Shown piece after piece: positions 23,590 to 35,400 of a stretch of 64,000 nucleotides of DNA. The stretch lies in assembly GCA_024509875.1 (NCBI GenBank), contig JAMPIV010000585.1, positions 1-64,000 of the forward strand, written 5' to 3'. The DNA comes from Oreohelix idahoensis (taxonomy: Eukaryota > Mollusca > Gastropoda > Stylommatophora > Oreohelicidae). The first letter of the stretch is position 1, and every line of letters begins with the position of its first letter. Below the pieces are notes generated by a model. The model was given only the letters and a program-made list of their open reading frames with translations, searched no databases and had not been told where the DNA came from. The translations under genes were made by a program, and so were the position numbers.

Positions 23590-23993
23590 TCATCTAGAAG
23601 GCATAGAACTAATAGGAATATGACTTGCCTTAACACTATTGCCACACAAAAATGTTTCCACAAAATCGGATCACACACGACTAGCAAATAAATTTGATAG
23701 CAAAGAAATAACATGTGTGTACAGCTCGAAAGCTTCGATAAAATGATTGGACTAAACTAACAGAAGTTCCGGTAAGGTTTAGAAAACATGGATTTGATTA
23801 CATGGTTAAGTTTCTACATTTATTAGCGAGAATTCTTTTGTCACGCTCAGAGCATTGCAAGGGCACAGTGTTGAATTTTGCGACGATCAGAGCGTTGGTC
23901 TGGAGTTTAAGAGTTAATGACTGTTTACCTGGTGCTAAAATCAATGATAGTTGTCTTAGCTGTTCTAATACTAATGTTAGTTATAGTTTTAAA
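23590..23993. other. Probable piggyBac 5' flank and intron sequence
   Basis: This contains the probable upstream region and right terminus of the piggyBac element (TTAA at 23914-23917), then short unrecognised sequence up to the MITE. Confidence 0.35.
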
Positions 23994-24147
23994 GGTACTG
24001 GTCTAGAAAGCGGGCCCCGGAAGTTCAGGTTTTTGAAAACGCGAATCCGACTTTTTATTTCCTCATACGATACATATTTCGTTTACCATTTTGTAAATTG
24101 TGTTTCGTTTCGGAAAAAGTCTGGGGCCCGCTTTCTAGACCAGTACC
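23994..24147. mobile_element. 154-bp MITE with 25-bp perfect TIRs, 8-bp TSD
   Basis: The two ends (23994-24018 and 24123-24147) are perfect 25-bp inverted repeats starting GGTACTGGTCTAGAAAGCGG. GTTTTAAA flanks it on both sides (23986-23993 and 24148-24155). An 8-bp duplication fits hAT, P or Merlin-type transposases. The terminal GG does not look like a classic hAT end, so the superfamily is left open. It has no coding capacity. Confidence 0.9.
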
Positions 24148-25221
24148 GTTTTAAATTTAATGATAGTTCTGTTATTAGTGCTAATATCATGACAGCTATT
24201 TTAATGCTGAAATAAACAATTTTTTGCATATCTAAAGGAACATGCCACCATGGCAACTGGATTTTTTATGTTGCTTTTGCAGTGGTGGTTTCTGTATTAA
24301 TTTGTTTTACATGAAGAGGTTGTTAGCCTAATGCATAACCCTCTTAGCCACTTTTCACAGCATATGAGTATGGTGCAGGGTACCATTCTTTGCTCTCTAA
24401 TACTGGGCCAGAAATCCGCAAAGTTTAACCAACTGATATAAGTGGGCGTAACAATTTGGGTGCAAAATTCAAAGATCAGAACTTGCTGAAAAATGGTTAT
24501 TATAGCCTAATACAGATATTCTTAAAAAGAAGTCTTGAGAATGATATGATAAAAAAGATGCTTAATGACACAAAGAAAAGAAAACTACGTATGAGAGAAT
24601 ATTCAACCACAAAGAAGAATCAGAAAATTGATAGCTGAAGATAAGACCAAGGGAAAGACAAGTAGAGAAGGACATTATATCAACCATCTTTGCTTTTTGT
24701 GATGAATAAAGCAGAAGCAAAGTTTCTCTATTTGCCTGTTATCTAATACTTTCTCATTTTGTAGTTAATATCTCAAAGGTTTGTCTTCATGTATACATAG
24801 GTCTTACTTCTCCACGTGCCCCAGTGGAAGCCTAGTTCAATGTTTGTCGTGGCAGCCCATCCCTTTTCATGCATGAAATGTCACTAGTCCATATCTATCG
24901 GTTTTGTCTGACTTTAATATTGATGTTTTTCTTGTTCCTATCAGTCCCAAGGTTTCTGTATTTCTTACCTTCTTACTAAAGTTACCTACATAATTATTTT
25001 TAGAACTATATCTACAAGTACTCTGAGTATGTCTTTTATTTTCTTATCTGTTTAGTGAAAGATACATTATATTGAAATTAACGACTAAACAGTGTACAAT
25101 CAACCTTCTGTGAGTGGTAACTAAACAGTGTACAATCAACCTTCTGTGAGTGGTAAAGTCTTATGATGATTATGATAAATTAGATAGCATTCATGCTGTT
25201 AAGCAACCCTCACAATGTTAC
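24148..25221. other. Intron; repeat R copy and a 36-bp tandem duplication
   Basis: A copy of repeat R lies at 24300-24420 (GCCTAATGCATAACCCTCTTAG, then ACCATTCTTTGCTC). Two tandem copies of a 36-bp unit beginning ACTAAACAGTGTACAATCAA lie at 25084-25155. The rest is unrecognised. Confidence 0.5.
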
Positions 25222-25409
25222 CTGTTAATTCTTCTGGGAAGAGCTTTAAGATAATTATCTGCCACATCTAGAAGGATGAGATTTTGGAGTTCATGAATAT
25301 TCCTTGGCAGCTTTTCAATGTTGTTGTTAGACACTCTTAGCTCTTCCAGGGATTTCAGATTTAATAATATATCAATGTTTGCCAGTTTGTTATAGGAAAG
25401 ATCAAGCCT
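25222..25409 (-). CDS. LRR gene exon e5
   Basis: This exon encodes 62 residues plus two bases (RLDLSYNKLANID to KALPRRIN+AG), phase 0 to phase 2. The acceptor is ATTCTCAG and the donor CAG|GTAACA. It holds three LRR units (RLDLSYNKLANID, LEELRVSNNNIEKLP, LILLDVADNYLKALP). Confidence 0.92.
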
Positions 25410-26298
25410 CTGAGAATAAACATGTCATAACATTTAGCTTAAATCCAAGTAAACAGCTAATAAAAATCTCTAAAACTTGTAACAGAAAAAAAATTCCACA
25501 TAGATCCCAAAAACAATATATATCCACAAAAGATGTTAACCTATAGCACTCTGTGCAGATCCTGAAACAAAAAAGAAAGCAATTAATTAGATTTTAAAAG
25601 TTAATTGAAATGGGCATCTTCTTTCGGTTCACTGATGACTCTTTGTCCTAAAATGTGAAAAGCTAATATTAACAGAAATGAATTTAAGAGAGATCAAACA
25701 GTAAGACACATTAAAAAAATTGGTGCCCACAAATATTTCATGTACTCTGGAAGAACAATATTTTTAAGCTAAAAAAAAAAAATGTAAAATAAATGTCAAC
25801 TTAGTACAGATGAAAATACTTTTTAAAATACAATGTATGAATGAATCATAAGTATACCACCTTAATCATGTAAAGGCATTTGACTATTTACATCAAGCTG
25901 AGTGCAGTCCACGAGTACCGGCTCCCTTGGAAGCAGAGGCTAGTAATAAAATACTTCCACTCATTTAATCTGCCATTTTTACCACTCTCTAGTGTATCAT
26001 ACAACCTTCATGTTCTATTTTGTTTTTTCTCATATGTTCACTTACTTTTCTCCTCTTTCCAAGAGAAAGTCTGAATTAAAAAAAAGATCTATAAATATAT
26101 ATATTTTTTTGCCTCGTTCAACCTAGAAACAGGGTCTATTGGTTATATTATACACATGTCCAAAAGACTGTATGGTCTGAAAATCAGGAAGACTAAAGAG
26201 TTGTGCTAAGTATTACATTTCTCACAATATGTACAATCTGCTTCAATTTCTATGTGCATATTTATTATTCAAGGGGCTCTGGTTCCCAATTTCATTAC
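25410..26298. other. Intron e4-e5, nothing recognised
   Basis: 889 bp of AT-rich sequence with no recognisable repeat family or coding signal. Confidence 0.5.
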
Positions 26299-26451
26299 CT
26301 CAACAAATTTCAGTCCCTTAATTTCTTCAGGCAGACGTTCAATTTCATTGTGTCCTAGATTCAGATCTTCCATCACCTTCATGCGACCAATAGTTTCTGG
26401 CAGGTCAGAGATGGCATTGTGGGAGGCATTTAAGATTGTTAAAGCACACGT
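26299..26451 (-). CDS. LRR gene exon e4
   Basis: This exon encodes 51 residues (TCALTILNASHNAISDLP to LKFVE), phase 0 to phase 0, with acceptor CCTCAG and donor GAG|GTAATG. It holds two canonical LRR units (LTILNASHNAISDLP, MEDLNLGHNEIERLP). Confidence 0.92.
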
Positions 26452-28620
26452 CTGAGGAAAAAGAAAAGATAATATCTGTTTGTTTCCAATCAATAAGGGA
26501 ATAGTAAAATACATGTATTTTCATGAAATTGTTGTTCTGGGAAGCAAGAACAGTTGTATAATGAGACAGCACAGCAGATAAATTATGCTAGTGTTACTAC
26601 TTACAATTAATGAGTTGTGGCAGCCACTGTCACAGGGACAGATGTCAAGGCCAATGGGTCTTTGTTACCAGGCATGCTTGTCGCTTGTACCTGGGGCCGG
26701 GGAACGTGAATAGTGGCTAAAGGTTCATTTTCTGTCTAAAAGTATATTTGCTGTGAATTTCTAGATAGATTCATTTTCCATAATCTAATAAATTTCCCAT
26801 AGACTAATCAGTGTTTCTTTAATTTGTATTCTCAACTTGTAAATTATCTTAATAAACTTCACATCAAATCTGACTGTCACATGTAAATGAGAATACAATC
26901 TTGAGTGCAAAAATTAACTGTATGATATCAATATGGCAAGAAAACGTGTAAGTCTTACACTGGAGAAGCCATCTTGAAGTTCGAGAAAGGTGTTGATTTT
27001 TCTTTTATTTTCACACAAAAGGCATTGATACTTTTCTTGTTTATCTTTTCTTTCTTTCTCTTATTTATTCGCATTCCAATAAAAGATGATGTGCGATCAA
27101 CACGTCATCATTGACAGTCATGAAGCTGTTTGCAGACAGGTTATGTGTCAATGTAAATTTCCAATTAACATCTTATGTGAAACAATCTCTAGTCTCTTTT
27201 TTAAAATGATGGTACAAGCAATTTGAAATGTTTCACCGTGGCGGATATAAGCATTTGCATCAGTTCTAAATGATGTCTTCCACAAGGCTCGGCCCTAAGC
27301 TGCACTCTTTTCCTCATATACATGGTGGCAGACCACCTTGAAATACCTAGCACCCTGTTTGCTGTCTTATGGGCAGAACTAGGAATTCATTTGGTCATGG
27401 AAGGATTACATTATACATACCCATATTTCCAGGTCAATAATTATTTTATAACTTCTAATTACACACAATGATTGTTTTTATCATCTTCCTATATCTGCTT
27501 CCGTTCCTTCCAACATAGCATGGCTTGGTACTCTTCAAAATTCAGTGACATCACAGGCGCCAAAGTTACGCTGGATTTGCACACCTAGTCACTGTGTAAA
27601 TGCTCACAAGCCAGCTACAACAATCCAACCAGTCAGTGCAGTTGTCACAGAACGGTTTCATGTGGGTGAATGATGGAGTGAGCTAAAGTAAGGGTCACTG
27701 AGGCTGTCAACATTTGTTTAAGTTTAACTCAGGGATTGAGCTCATGTATGACTTCATGTCAGCATTTGTGACTTGTGCATGCGCATTGAGAAAGTGTGTT
27801 TGGCGAACACAAGTCTGGGTGACCGAGAGAGTACCCGAATGTGGTCGAGCTGTGCGCTTGTATTTTGTGACAGTGGGAAACCACAGTTGTGTTGGATATA
27901 GTGATTGTGGTATAGGTTTTACCTATTGTTGTATAGACGATGTTTCCCGCCTAGGAGTGTTCCTGGAGGAACTTTGGTAGTGTTCCAGGAGAACATGTTA
28001 AGGCGATGAGTTGGTCCCACCTTGGAGCTACTGTGGAGTAAGGCGTTGTATATTTCCCACCTTGTAGCTGTGTTGGAATAAGTACAGACAAAGTTTATTG
28101 TCCCGCCTGAAAGAGATTCTGAGAGAATCTATATGGCAATGTTTCATGCCGCCAATCACTTGTAATAAGTGATTCACACCTGGATGGTTTATTACAGGTG
28201 CGAGGAGCGTATGCCGCACATAAGGACGTTCTGTATTCTGTCTTTGTTCATCAGTGAAGCCAGTCCATGAATAGTGTAGTTAAGAGTTATCTCCTACTGG
28301 CAATGTTAGCCTGAGTATGTCAATGTGCTTGCTAATGTGATTGGTAGTCAGGACTTGTGTAAGTCAAATAAATGTTGTGAAACTGTACTAGTGGCGTTGT
28401 GTTACTTCATACCCCAAGCGTTGTTTGTCATCTACATACGCCACACCCATAATAAAGTTCTTGACAGCAGTCACACTTCATATTCTACCCAACTTTCCTA
28501 AGTCTACAAACATCAAAACAATGAAGCTCCCTGTGTAGCACAGGTGTTATAAACTCATCAATCATACAAAACTGCACAAAGCATTGTTGACAGTTTACAT
28601 ATATAAACTTAGAAACCCAC
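26452..28620. other. Intron; RT trace at 27230-27390 and an LTR-like stretch
   Basis: On the plus strand 27230-27330 reads FTVADISICISS, then after a shift GLPQGSALSCTLFLIYM, the reverse-transcriptase block before the catalytic box in Jockey-like LINEs. The stretch from about 27640 to 28430 is less AT-rich and ends with AATAAATGTTGTG, like a promoter/polyadenylation region of an LTR. I found neither paired LTRs nor a target duplication, so this is only a possibility. Confidence 0.35.
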
Positions 28621-28716
28621 CTGCATATACAATGATTCTGGTAAAACTTTCAACTTATTGTGACTCAGATCCAGATAATGCAGGAACTTTAGGCCTCCCA
28701 ACTGTGCTGGAAGATT
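28621..28716 (-). CDS. LRR gene exon e3
   Basis: This 96-bp exon encodes 32 residues (NLPAQLGGLKFLHYLD to ESLYMQ), phase 0 to phase 0, with acceptor ATACTAG and donor CAG|GTGGGT. It holds one complete LRR (LHYLDLSHNKLKVLP) and the end of the preceding one. Confidence 0.9.
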
Positions 28717-29723
28717 CTAGTATAAATGAAAAGAAACAGGCATTCTAAAGGTCTTGAATCTGAAGATCTAGAAACTTAACTAATCTTTCATTCCAAACTG
28801 TTAAAATAAATCTATAAATGTATATCCTCTAGTATACATGAGGATGAAGCTGCAGATCACACCAAGCGACAATGCTTCCTACGGCGTCACCTCAGATCAG
28901 ACTGGGTGAAAAGCTCTCACAACAAGCAGAAGAGAAAAGAACATGCCAATTGGAACATCTGGCAAAAAAAAAACAGCTGAGGGCTATCACCTCAAGGGAG
29001 CATTCTCATAGCCAGTTACGACTGAAGGAGGTTACTACTACTATACATGTAAACTTCTGCTGCACAACAAAGTTAGTAGCTTGTTGATATTTTAATATAC
29101 TGAGAACATCGTTCATTAATTTGGACCCCAGGGATTTGAACTTTCACTCTTTACCCTTGCAGCATTTGGAGATAGGTTTTTTTGGCTTTTGTGCAACCCC
29201 AGAGGATTTCCCCAGCTTAGCAGGCTCAACACTGGTGGAGGTAACAACAGACCTAATTAGCGAGCAATGCAACACCACGAGCTAGATGGTCCTCTACCAC
29301 AGAGGGGTCGAGATATAGATATCAAAAGAAAGGTCTTGCATTACGCATGTCTGACGACAGTATGCCCGATTCCACATTCAGAGAAATCAGGTTTAAAAAA
29401 TGTACACATCATCTTTTTTGACATCTGTGACCTATATCATCTTAAGCAGAGAATCTGAAGTTTCATAAAATATAAGTCTTGAAAGCATATTTTAAGCCAA
29501 ATAAATTTTTTTTAAATATTTTTATTTTGCGTTTTTATAAAAATCAGATGCCTACAAGACAAATATTTTCCTCAGAATGTATCACACACAAATCAAGATG
29601 TGTCATTAGATGAAACACAGAATATTAAATAGGCTGCATGTACATAACTGTTTGAAAATAAAGTTTCTCATCATACACGGTAAAAAGCTGGTTATTTGAG
29701 CATAGTAAACCAGGCTAAGCTCA
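28717..29723. other. Intron; possible decayed transposon protein at 28870-29050
   Basis: The plus frame 28872-29087 reads IRLGEKLSQQAEEKRTCQLE, then HLAKKKQLRAITSREHSHSQ. This recalls the charged repeat region that precedes the catalytic parts of some Helitron-type proteins. The match is weak and no helicase follows. The rest is unrecognised. Confidence 0.25.
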
Positions 29724-29736
29724 GAAAAGTAATGAC

Positions 29737-29780
29737 TTACTTACTTAGTCGTTCCCCTTCTACCGTGAGGTGTAGAGGTT
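29737..29780 (-). mobile_element. 44-bp LINE-A insertion with 13-bp target duplication
   Basis: GAAAAGTAATGAC occurs directly before (29724-29736) and directly after (29781-29793) 44 bases. Those bases match the extreme 3' end of LINE-A on the minus strand: the (AAGT)n tail followed by AGTCGTTCCCCTTCTACCGT. This is a complete insertion event whose reverse transcription stopped almost at once. Confidence 0.93.
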
Positions 29781-29868
29781 GAAAAGTAATGACACATTGA
29801 CAAATTCATCACTGACATGAAACACACATACTGATAACCCTTCATTTACCTCGTCTCACAAATAACCA

Positions 29869-29985
29869 GAGTGCTACAGGTACAATTAGCATTCATACTC
29901 TTTGACATATGCTGAGGGAGACTGAGCATCTATGGGTTTGCCCAGAGTGCAGTGAGGTCGATTCTGATTAATAATAACAATAACA
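29869..29985 (+). mobile_element. 3' end of the RNase-H-type LINE
   Basis: This stretch of about 115 bp (AGTGCTACAGGTACAATTAG, CTGAGGGAGACTGAGCA, TGCAGTGAGGTCGATTCT) matches 35826-35940, the end of the LINE at 32460-35945. It has an (AATAAC)-like tail. A short ACAAATAA flanks both sides but overlaps the tail, so the target duplication is uncertain. Confidence 0.75.
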
Positions 29986-30551
29986 AATAAAGATGAATAC
30001 ACAAGTTTATTTAAAGATTAATTGTGGAAAGTTGATCAAGACATAGCAAAAACTACTATCTTGAACCAATAGTCAACTTAAATCTTCTTTGTACTAACTC
30101 TTTGTACTTCTCAAACCAATGCTAGATCTGTTCCTTAGTTTTTTATGTAAGCAGATTAAGCATGTATCACCATGCTAAATTCTACTGTTGCTATCAAATG
30201 GCTTGTACTATCACACGCTTATAGTTCACATATGATAAAACTTCTTGTCTGAGCATAATGACTCTAGACTCGTTATCAATCTCACAACATATCAATCAAG
30301 TTTAAATCTTCATCAGATAAAAATACATGATAGATGCATCAACAAACTCTACCAACTGGACACTTGTAACGGTTACACTTATAACAATTAAGACTTTATA
30401 TAGGCATTTTAAGGAAAACTCATCCGCCTTTCACTTATGATGATGTTGACTACTCAGAAGTTCTGCAACTGCTAATGACTTTAGAACAGTTCACCCAATA
30501 AATATTCTTATTCCCTTCTTAACACACTGCTTTTACACCTGCTCAACACTA
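29986..30551. other. Intron sequence, nothing recognised
   Basis: AT-rich sequence with no repeat or coding signal that I can identify. Confidence 0.45.
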
Positions 30552-30554
30552 TTA

Positions 30555-32037
30555 GGCCTGGTGCAGACAAGCGTTTTCTTGCTGCGCGTATCTCGCACGG
30601 TTTTTTGACCGAATCGCAGGGTAGTGCAGACGAGCGTATTTTTGCAGTGACCTCGTGCCTAAAAATAGATTTCCAGACTGGCACTTCCGCAGTTCAGATA
30701 TGAATTTCGTGGAATTAGCATGTCTGTCGTTGCTTGTAGTATGAGCACGCAGGAAAAAACGACAAAAAAGACGATTCTGGGTGCATCCAGTGATATATAT
30801 ACATTTATATACCATATATAAATAATAAATCTTGAGCGTTGTTTTAGGTAAAATACATTTACTTAACGTGTCATAGCAACAAAAACAAAACATAAGAAAG
30901 AGAAGACGAAGAAGAAGATAATGGAGAAGAGGAACAAGAAAAAGGGGAAACAGAGGAAGATGAAGAAGGAAGAAGAGAAAGAGAAAATGAAGAAGAAAGA
31001 GGAGGAGGGGAAAAAAAGGAGAAGAAAAAAAATAAAAGGAGATGCAGGAGAAGAAGGAAGAGCAGAAGAAGAATATGACGAAGTCGAAGAAAAAAGAATG
31101 AGAAGAAAAAGAAGAAAAAGAGGAAGAAGAAGAAAGGAAAAAGAAGGTGGAATAGAAGAAGAAGAAAAAGAAGCAGAAGGAGGAGAAGAAAAAGGAGTGA
31201 AAAAGAAGAAGAAGGAGTAGGAGGAGGGGGAGGAAAAGGAAAAGAAAAAGAGGATGAAAAGAAGGAAGAGGATAAAGAGAAGAAGGTTAGGGAGAAAAAA
31301 GAAAACTGAATAAGAAGGAGGAGAAATATCAGAGAGAAGATGAAACAAATATAAGAAGAAGAAAATATAGAAGAAGGATGAGGAGAAGCAGAAGTAGGAG
31401 ATGAAAATGAAAAAGAACAAAAAAGAGGAATAGGAGAATAAGTTGGAATAAGGAGAGAGAGAAGTATAAAAGAAGTAGAAGGACAAATACGAGAAAGAGG
31501 AGAAGCAGAAGATGAAGGAGATGATGAAGAAGAAGTAGATAAAGAAGAAGGAAGGAGAAGAAGAAGATGAAGAAGAAGGAGAAGAAGATGATGCACAAGA
31601 AGAAGAAGACCAATGAAGAAGAGGTGAGGAGCAGAAGAAGAAGAAAAAAAAGGAGAAGACGAATGGAACCAAACAGAACCCCATCACACAATTAAATGTT
31701 AAAAACTTGAGCACCACTAATGTTACTGCATAATCACGATCCGCCTAAAGTAAGTAACGGATTCGAAATAACTCATTTTCACGCAAATGTTCTTGATAAA
31801 TCCAAATTCAGAATAGAAATGCCACGACAGTGTACAACGCAAGTTCGTCTGCTAACATACTTGGTCACGTGATAAAGTTCAAGGTTAGCCCAAAACGCCG
31901 GCGATATGCGAAGAAAATGGAACCAGTTGCGTTTTTTTCTACGCAGCGGGAAAAACTTTGCTCATCTGTCTGCTTTCTCTAAATCCCTACTGTTTCATTT
32001 TCCAGCGCAGCAAGAAAACGCTCGTCTTCACCCAGCC
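30555..32037. mobile_element. Harbinger-like TIR element, non-autonomous
   Basis: The ends are inverted repeats of about 34 bp: left GGCCTGGTGCAGACAAGCG and right, reversed, GGCTGGGTGAAGACGAGCG. Both continue into TTTTCTTGCTGCGC. TTA flanks each side (30552-30554 and 32038-32040), as in PIF/Harbinger insertions. The terminal GGCC-GTGCAGAC-AGCG style also fits that superfamily. A second copy of GTGCAGACGAGCG lies subterminally at about 30630. No transposase frame is present. More than half of the 1483 bp is a purine tract. Confidence 0.7.
30890..31665. repeat. ~780-bp purine-strand tract (GAA/GGA-rich)
   Basis: Across nearly 0.8 kb the plus strand is almost entirely A and G, mostly GAA, GAAG and GGA words with isolated C or T. 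It is not a clean tandem repeat. The strand bias leaves long serine/phenylalanine/leucine frames open on the minus strand and lysine/glutamate frames on the plus strand. These are composition artefacts. Confidence 0.95.
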
Positions 32038-32040
32038 TTA

Positions 32041-32459
32041 AGAACTCCACTATTCCGCAATCAATCTAGTTAATACAACTTTTCTCTCAGTCAAGCCTAA
32101 AGTACTCTCACTCTTTCCCCAGTTACATTAATTATTTCCTTCAGATTAGAAAAAAACATAAATTTGTTTATTTGTTATAGCAGAAAAGTGTTGAGGCCAA
32201 AAACAAACAAATTAGAGAAGAATAGCATAAGAGGAAAATAAAGCAACTAGAGTTTATGTGTGGAAATGAAGACGATCAAAGTTATAAACAATAAAGCACC
32301 ACATGTGGTCTACATTGCACAAAACATGAGTAGGAAGGTTAAAGATAATGATAGGCTGTTCACAATTTTTGACACTAGTTATAGTTTAACCCTGTTCATC
32401 CTGTAGCGAAAGGTTTTTTTATGATGATAGTGTCAGTAGTAGTTACTGATAGAACAGAC
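32041..32459. other. Intron sequence, nothing recognised
   Basis: Short AT-rich stretch between the Harbinger-like element and the start of a LINE fragment. Confidence 0.4.
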
Positions 32460-35400
32460 AAAGAAGTCAGTCTGCAAAGAATATCTAGGAGTAATGTGTG
32501 ATCGTGGGCTATCGTTCAAGTATCATGTCAAACTGATCATATAGAAGTGCAAGCAAGGACTGGCAGCCTTAAAAACAATGGCTGCTGCGCGCTTAGAACA
32601 CAGACTATTGTTTCTCCTATGTCGTCAGCTTGTGATTTCAGTAATCAAGTATGGGCTAGGAATACTCACACTGTCAGGGATGTGACTAGTTTTGGGCTGT
32701 ACGGATGATATCCCCATTGTGACAATGAGATACATGCTCGGATTGCTGTAAATTAGATCCAGATATGCGATGGCCCAGGCAAAAGCCTATATGCGGGTAA
32801 CAGCCTGACAAAAGACACCCCCTACACGAGAACGTAGCTGACATCAAAGGAGCAAGAATCAAGAGGGGGATGTCATGGATGGCACAGGCAGAGGCTATGA
32901 TTGGTCAGGTGACCAGGGTTGAAAATGTATCCAAAGGGGAAGAGTGGAGTTAACACTCTTCAGACCGGATATATAAAAAATCGTTCCAAACGGAACGATG
33001 ACTTTTGAAGTAAAAAAAAGACATTTATTTTTTAATTTTGACTTCAAATCTATGTTTTATATTAAGAATACATGTTACAAATTATATTTGTGCTAAAAAA
33101 TATACAGCTTTCACTTATTTTGACTTTGAAATTACACGCAGAAAAACGTAAACACTGAATTTGTCCGTCCGCCATTTTGGATTTTTTCAGATCAACTAGA
33201 CTTAACAGGTAGTAAACAAAATGCAGTCTGAAAATGACTACAATGCATCTAGTGATGTAGATTCCTGTTTTGATGATTATTCAGCGGCCTTGGAAACGTC
33301 TGATGAGTTGGATGGCGAAAATACAGCTCGAACAACTCAGATCACCAGCCACATGTAAAGGTAATGTTAACGAAATGACAGCTGATTTTGAAAAAGTAGT
33401 AAAACAGTCGTGTTAGTGGGTTATTGTAGTCAGTATAGCTGCTTTCTGTTTGTTTTTGAAAAAAAAGAAACAAATATTTCACCTTTCAAACAGTTAACAA
33501 AGAACTCATGGCACCAGGAAATAAATATAAAGTGAATCTGACGTAACTTCTGAATCAGCTGATTTTTCTGACCTCATTTGCCCTGTGTCTCTGCTTTTAA
33601 AAATTATTATTTACATGATATGACTTTATGATTGACAGTATTCCTTTGTACGGAAAATGTAATGTGTGTCAATTTTCGTGTGTACACTAAACTGTAACTT
33701 TGAATTCTATTGTTGATCTGTAAAAATTAATTTTAAATTGTTCTTCTTGCAGATGTTTTGGTTATGATGGACTTGATGAAGTCCCACCTTCCAACCCTCC
33801 ACCTTTTTCGCCTGAGAGGGTTCCAGTCTGCAACTGTCAGAGGTAAGCACCAGAGAAAATACAAAGCAGTTTTTGAGACCCATTGACTTCTTCAAACTGT
33901 AATTTTATGAAAGAATAATAGAAAATATATATAAGAAAAGGGTGTTTCCTGTTTGACAGTATATTAGAGAGAAGCCAACAAAATGGGGGATGAAATTATG
34001 GGTTCTTGCTGATGCTGTTAGTGGATATACTTTGATGTTTATTTAGGTAGGATCACTGCAAATGGACCATTTGGTTTAGCTTATACTGTAGTTAGTTATG
34101 TAAAAAGTAGTGGACAAGAGTGACCAGCCAATTAACAAATACAATGTTTTGAGAAAGACCAATAAATATTGGAAAACTCTTTTTTTTTTCATTTTCTGGA
34201 TATTGCTATGGTAGATGCTTACATTTTATTTCAAGACTAGCAGAAAAAACACCCAAATGTAGAAGACCAGCTAGATATGGTCAGCTAGATTTTACAGAAG
34301 AACTAATCCGGAATTGGGGAACATAAGTTTGTATGATGATGCACTACTCGCTTCAAAGCCACCAGTTTTTTCTCAGCACACCATGGACCCCAAGTTTACA
34401 AAGACAAAAAGAAGTTGTAAGCTTTGATATCAAATTGTAAAGATTGAAATAAAAATTTAAATGTAAAGTTTGTAATATTTTCTTAAAATGTGTTCATGCA
34501 GGTAGGAATTGTCTGTCAGAATACCACAAGCCTTAGTAGGAAATATATAAAGATGTGTTGAGTCTTTATTATGTCACCCTCATAACTGATTTTACTTATG
34601 TGTTAGTGATCATACAGTGTTACACTAGAAATATGTCTACTGAAGTCATATTTCATTATTTTAGCTAAGATGTTGCAGCTACCTAAAATAACTGTAATGT
34701 ATTCAGTGGAAGATTTAAAAAAAAAAAATTTTTTCTGGAAAAGCCTAGTTATGTAACATTTCAAAAATTTGCATAATTTTATTATTTAATGTTGAATTGT
34801 TTTGGAAATGTAACATGGAATGCAGAAATGGTTAGACTACAATAAAATATGACTGTTGTTAATTGTTCTGATAATACTTTATTTTTTTCTTCTTTGTGAA
34901 ATATCATGTTTATAATTTTTGTGTATTTTTCCTGTTGACTTTCCTTCAATTTTTTAAAACTCGCATCAATATAAATTTTTAAAATATTAATTTTACATCT
35001 AAATATGGTAGTCTCTTCAATTACAAACAATTTGATGTATAACACTCTTGGGTAGACTTCAAATTATAATGTATCAAGGAACATTAGAAGTCAGATATGT
35101 CAGAGTATGAGAAAATGATACAAAATATCAGGTCTGAAGAGAGTTAAGTCGGGGGAGAACTGGATAAACTACCAGCAGGTCATTATTAGCCTTGGCAGAG
35201 AGTGCAGATCTTGGGGCAATGGAAAAGCAGAGCTGGAGATTAATCAGCTGGTATGTGATCATGCTGGGGATGATGATGCCATTGTGTACACTGATGGGTC
35301 TGTAGTGCGTGGTGAGAAATCAGGATGGGGCTTCTCTGCAAAAATAAAGGGCAGGGTCGTTGCTGAACAGGGTGAAGCCTACATGACAAAAACCCCCAGC

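Noticed and set aside
27640..28430. Solo LTR
   Set aside because: The composition and an AATAAA are suggestive, but no paired LTR, defined TG...CA ends or target duplication could be found.
28872..29087. Helitron-type protein fragment
   Set aside because: Only a charged repeat-like stretch is similar. No Rep or helicase motif and no Helitron terminal hairpin were found.
30863..31717. Long minus-strand frames rich in S, F and L (up to 284 codons) and plus-strand K/E frame
   Set aside because: They exist only because one strand is almost pure purine, so stop codons are rare. No domain or codon structure is visible.
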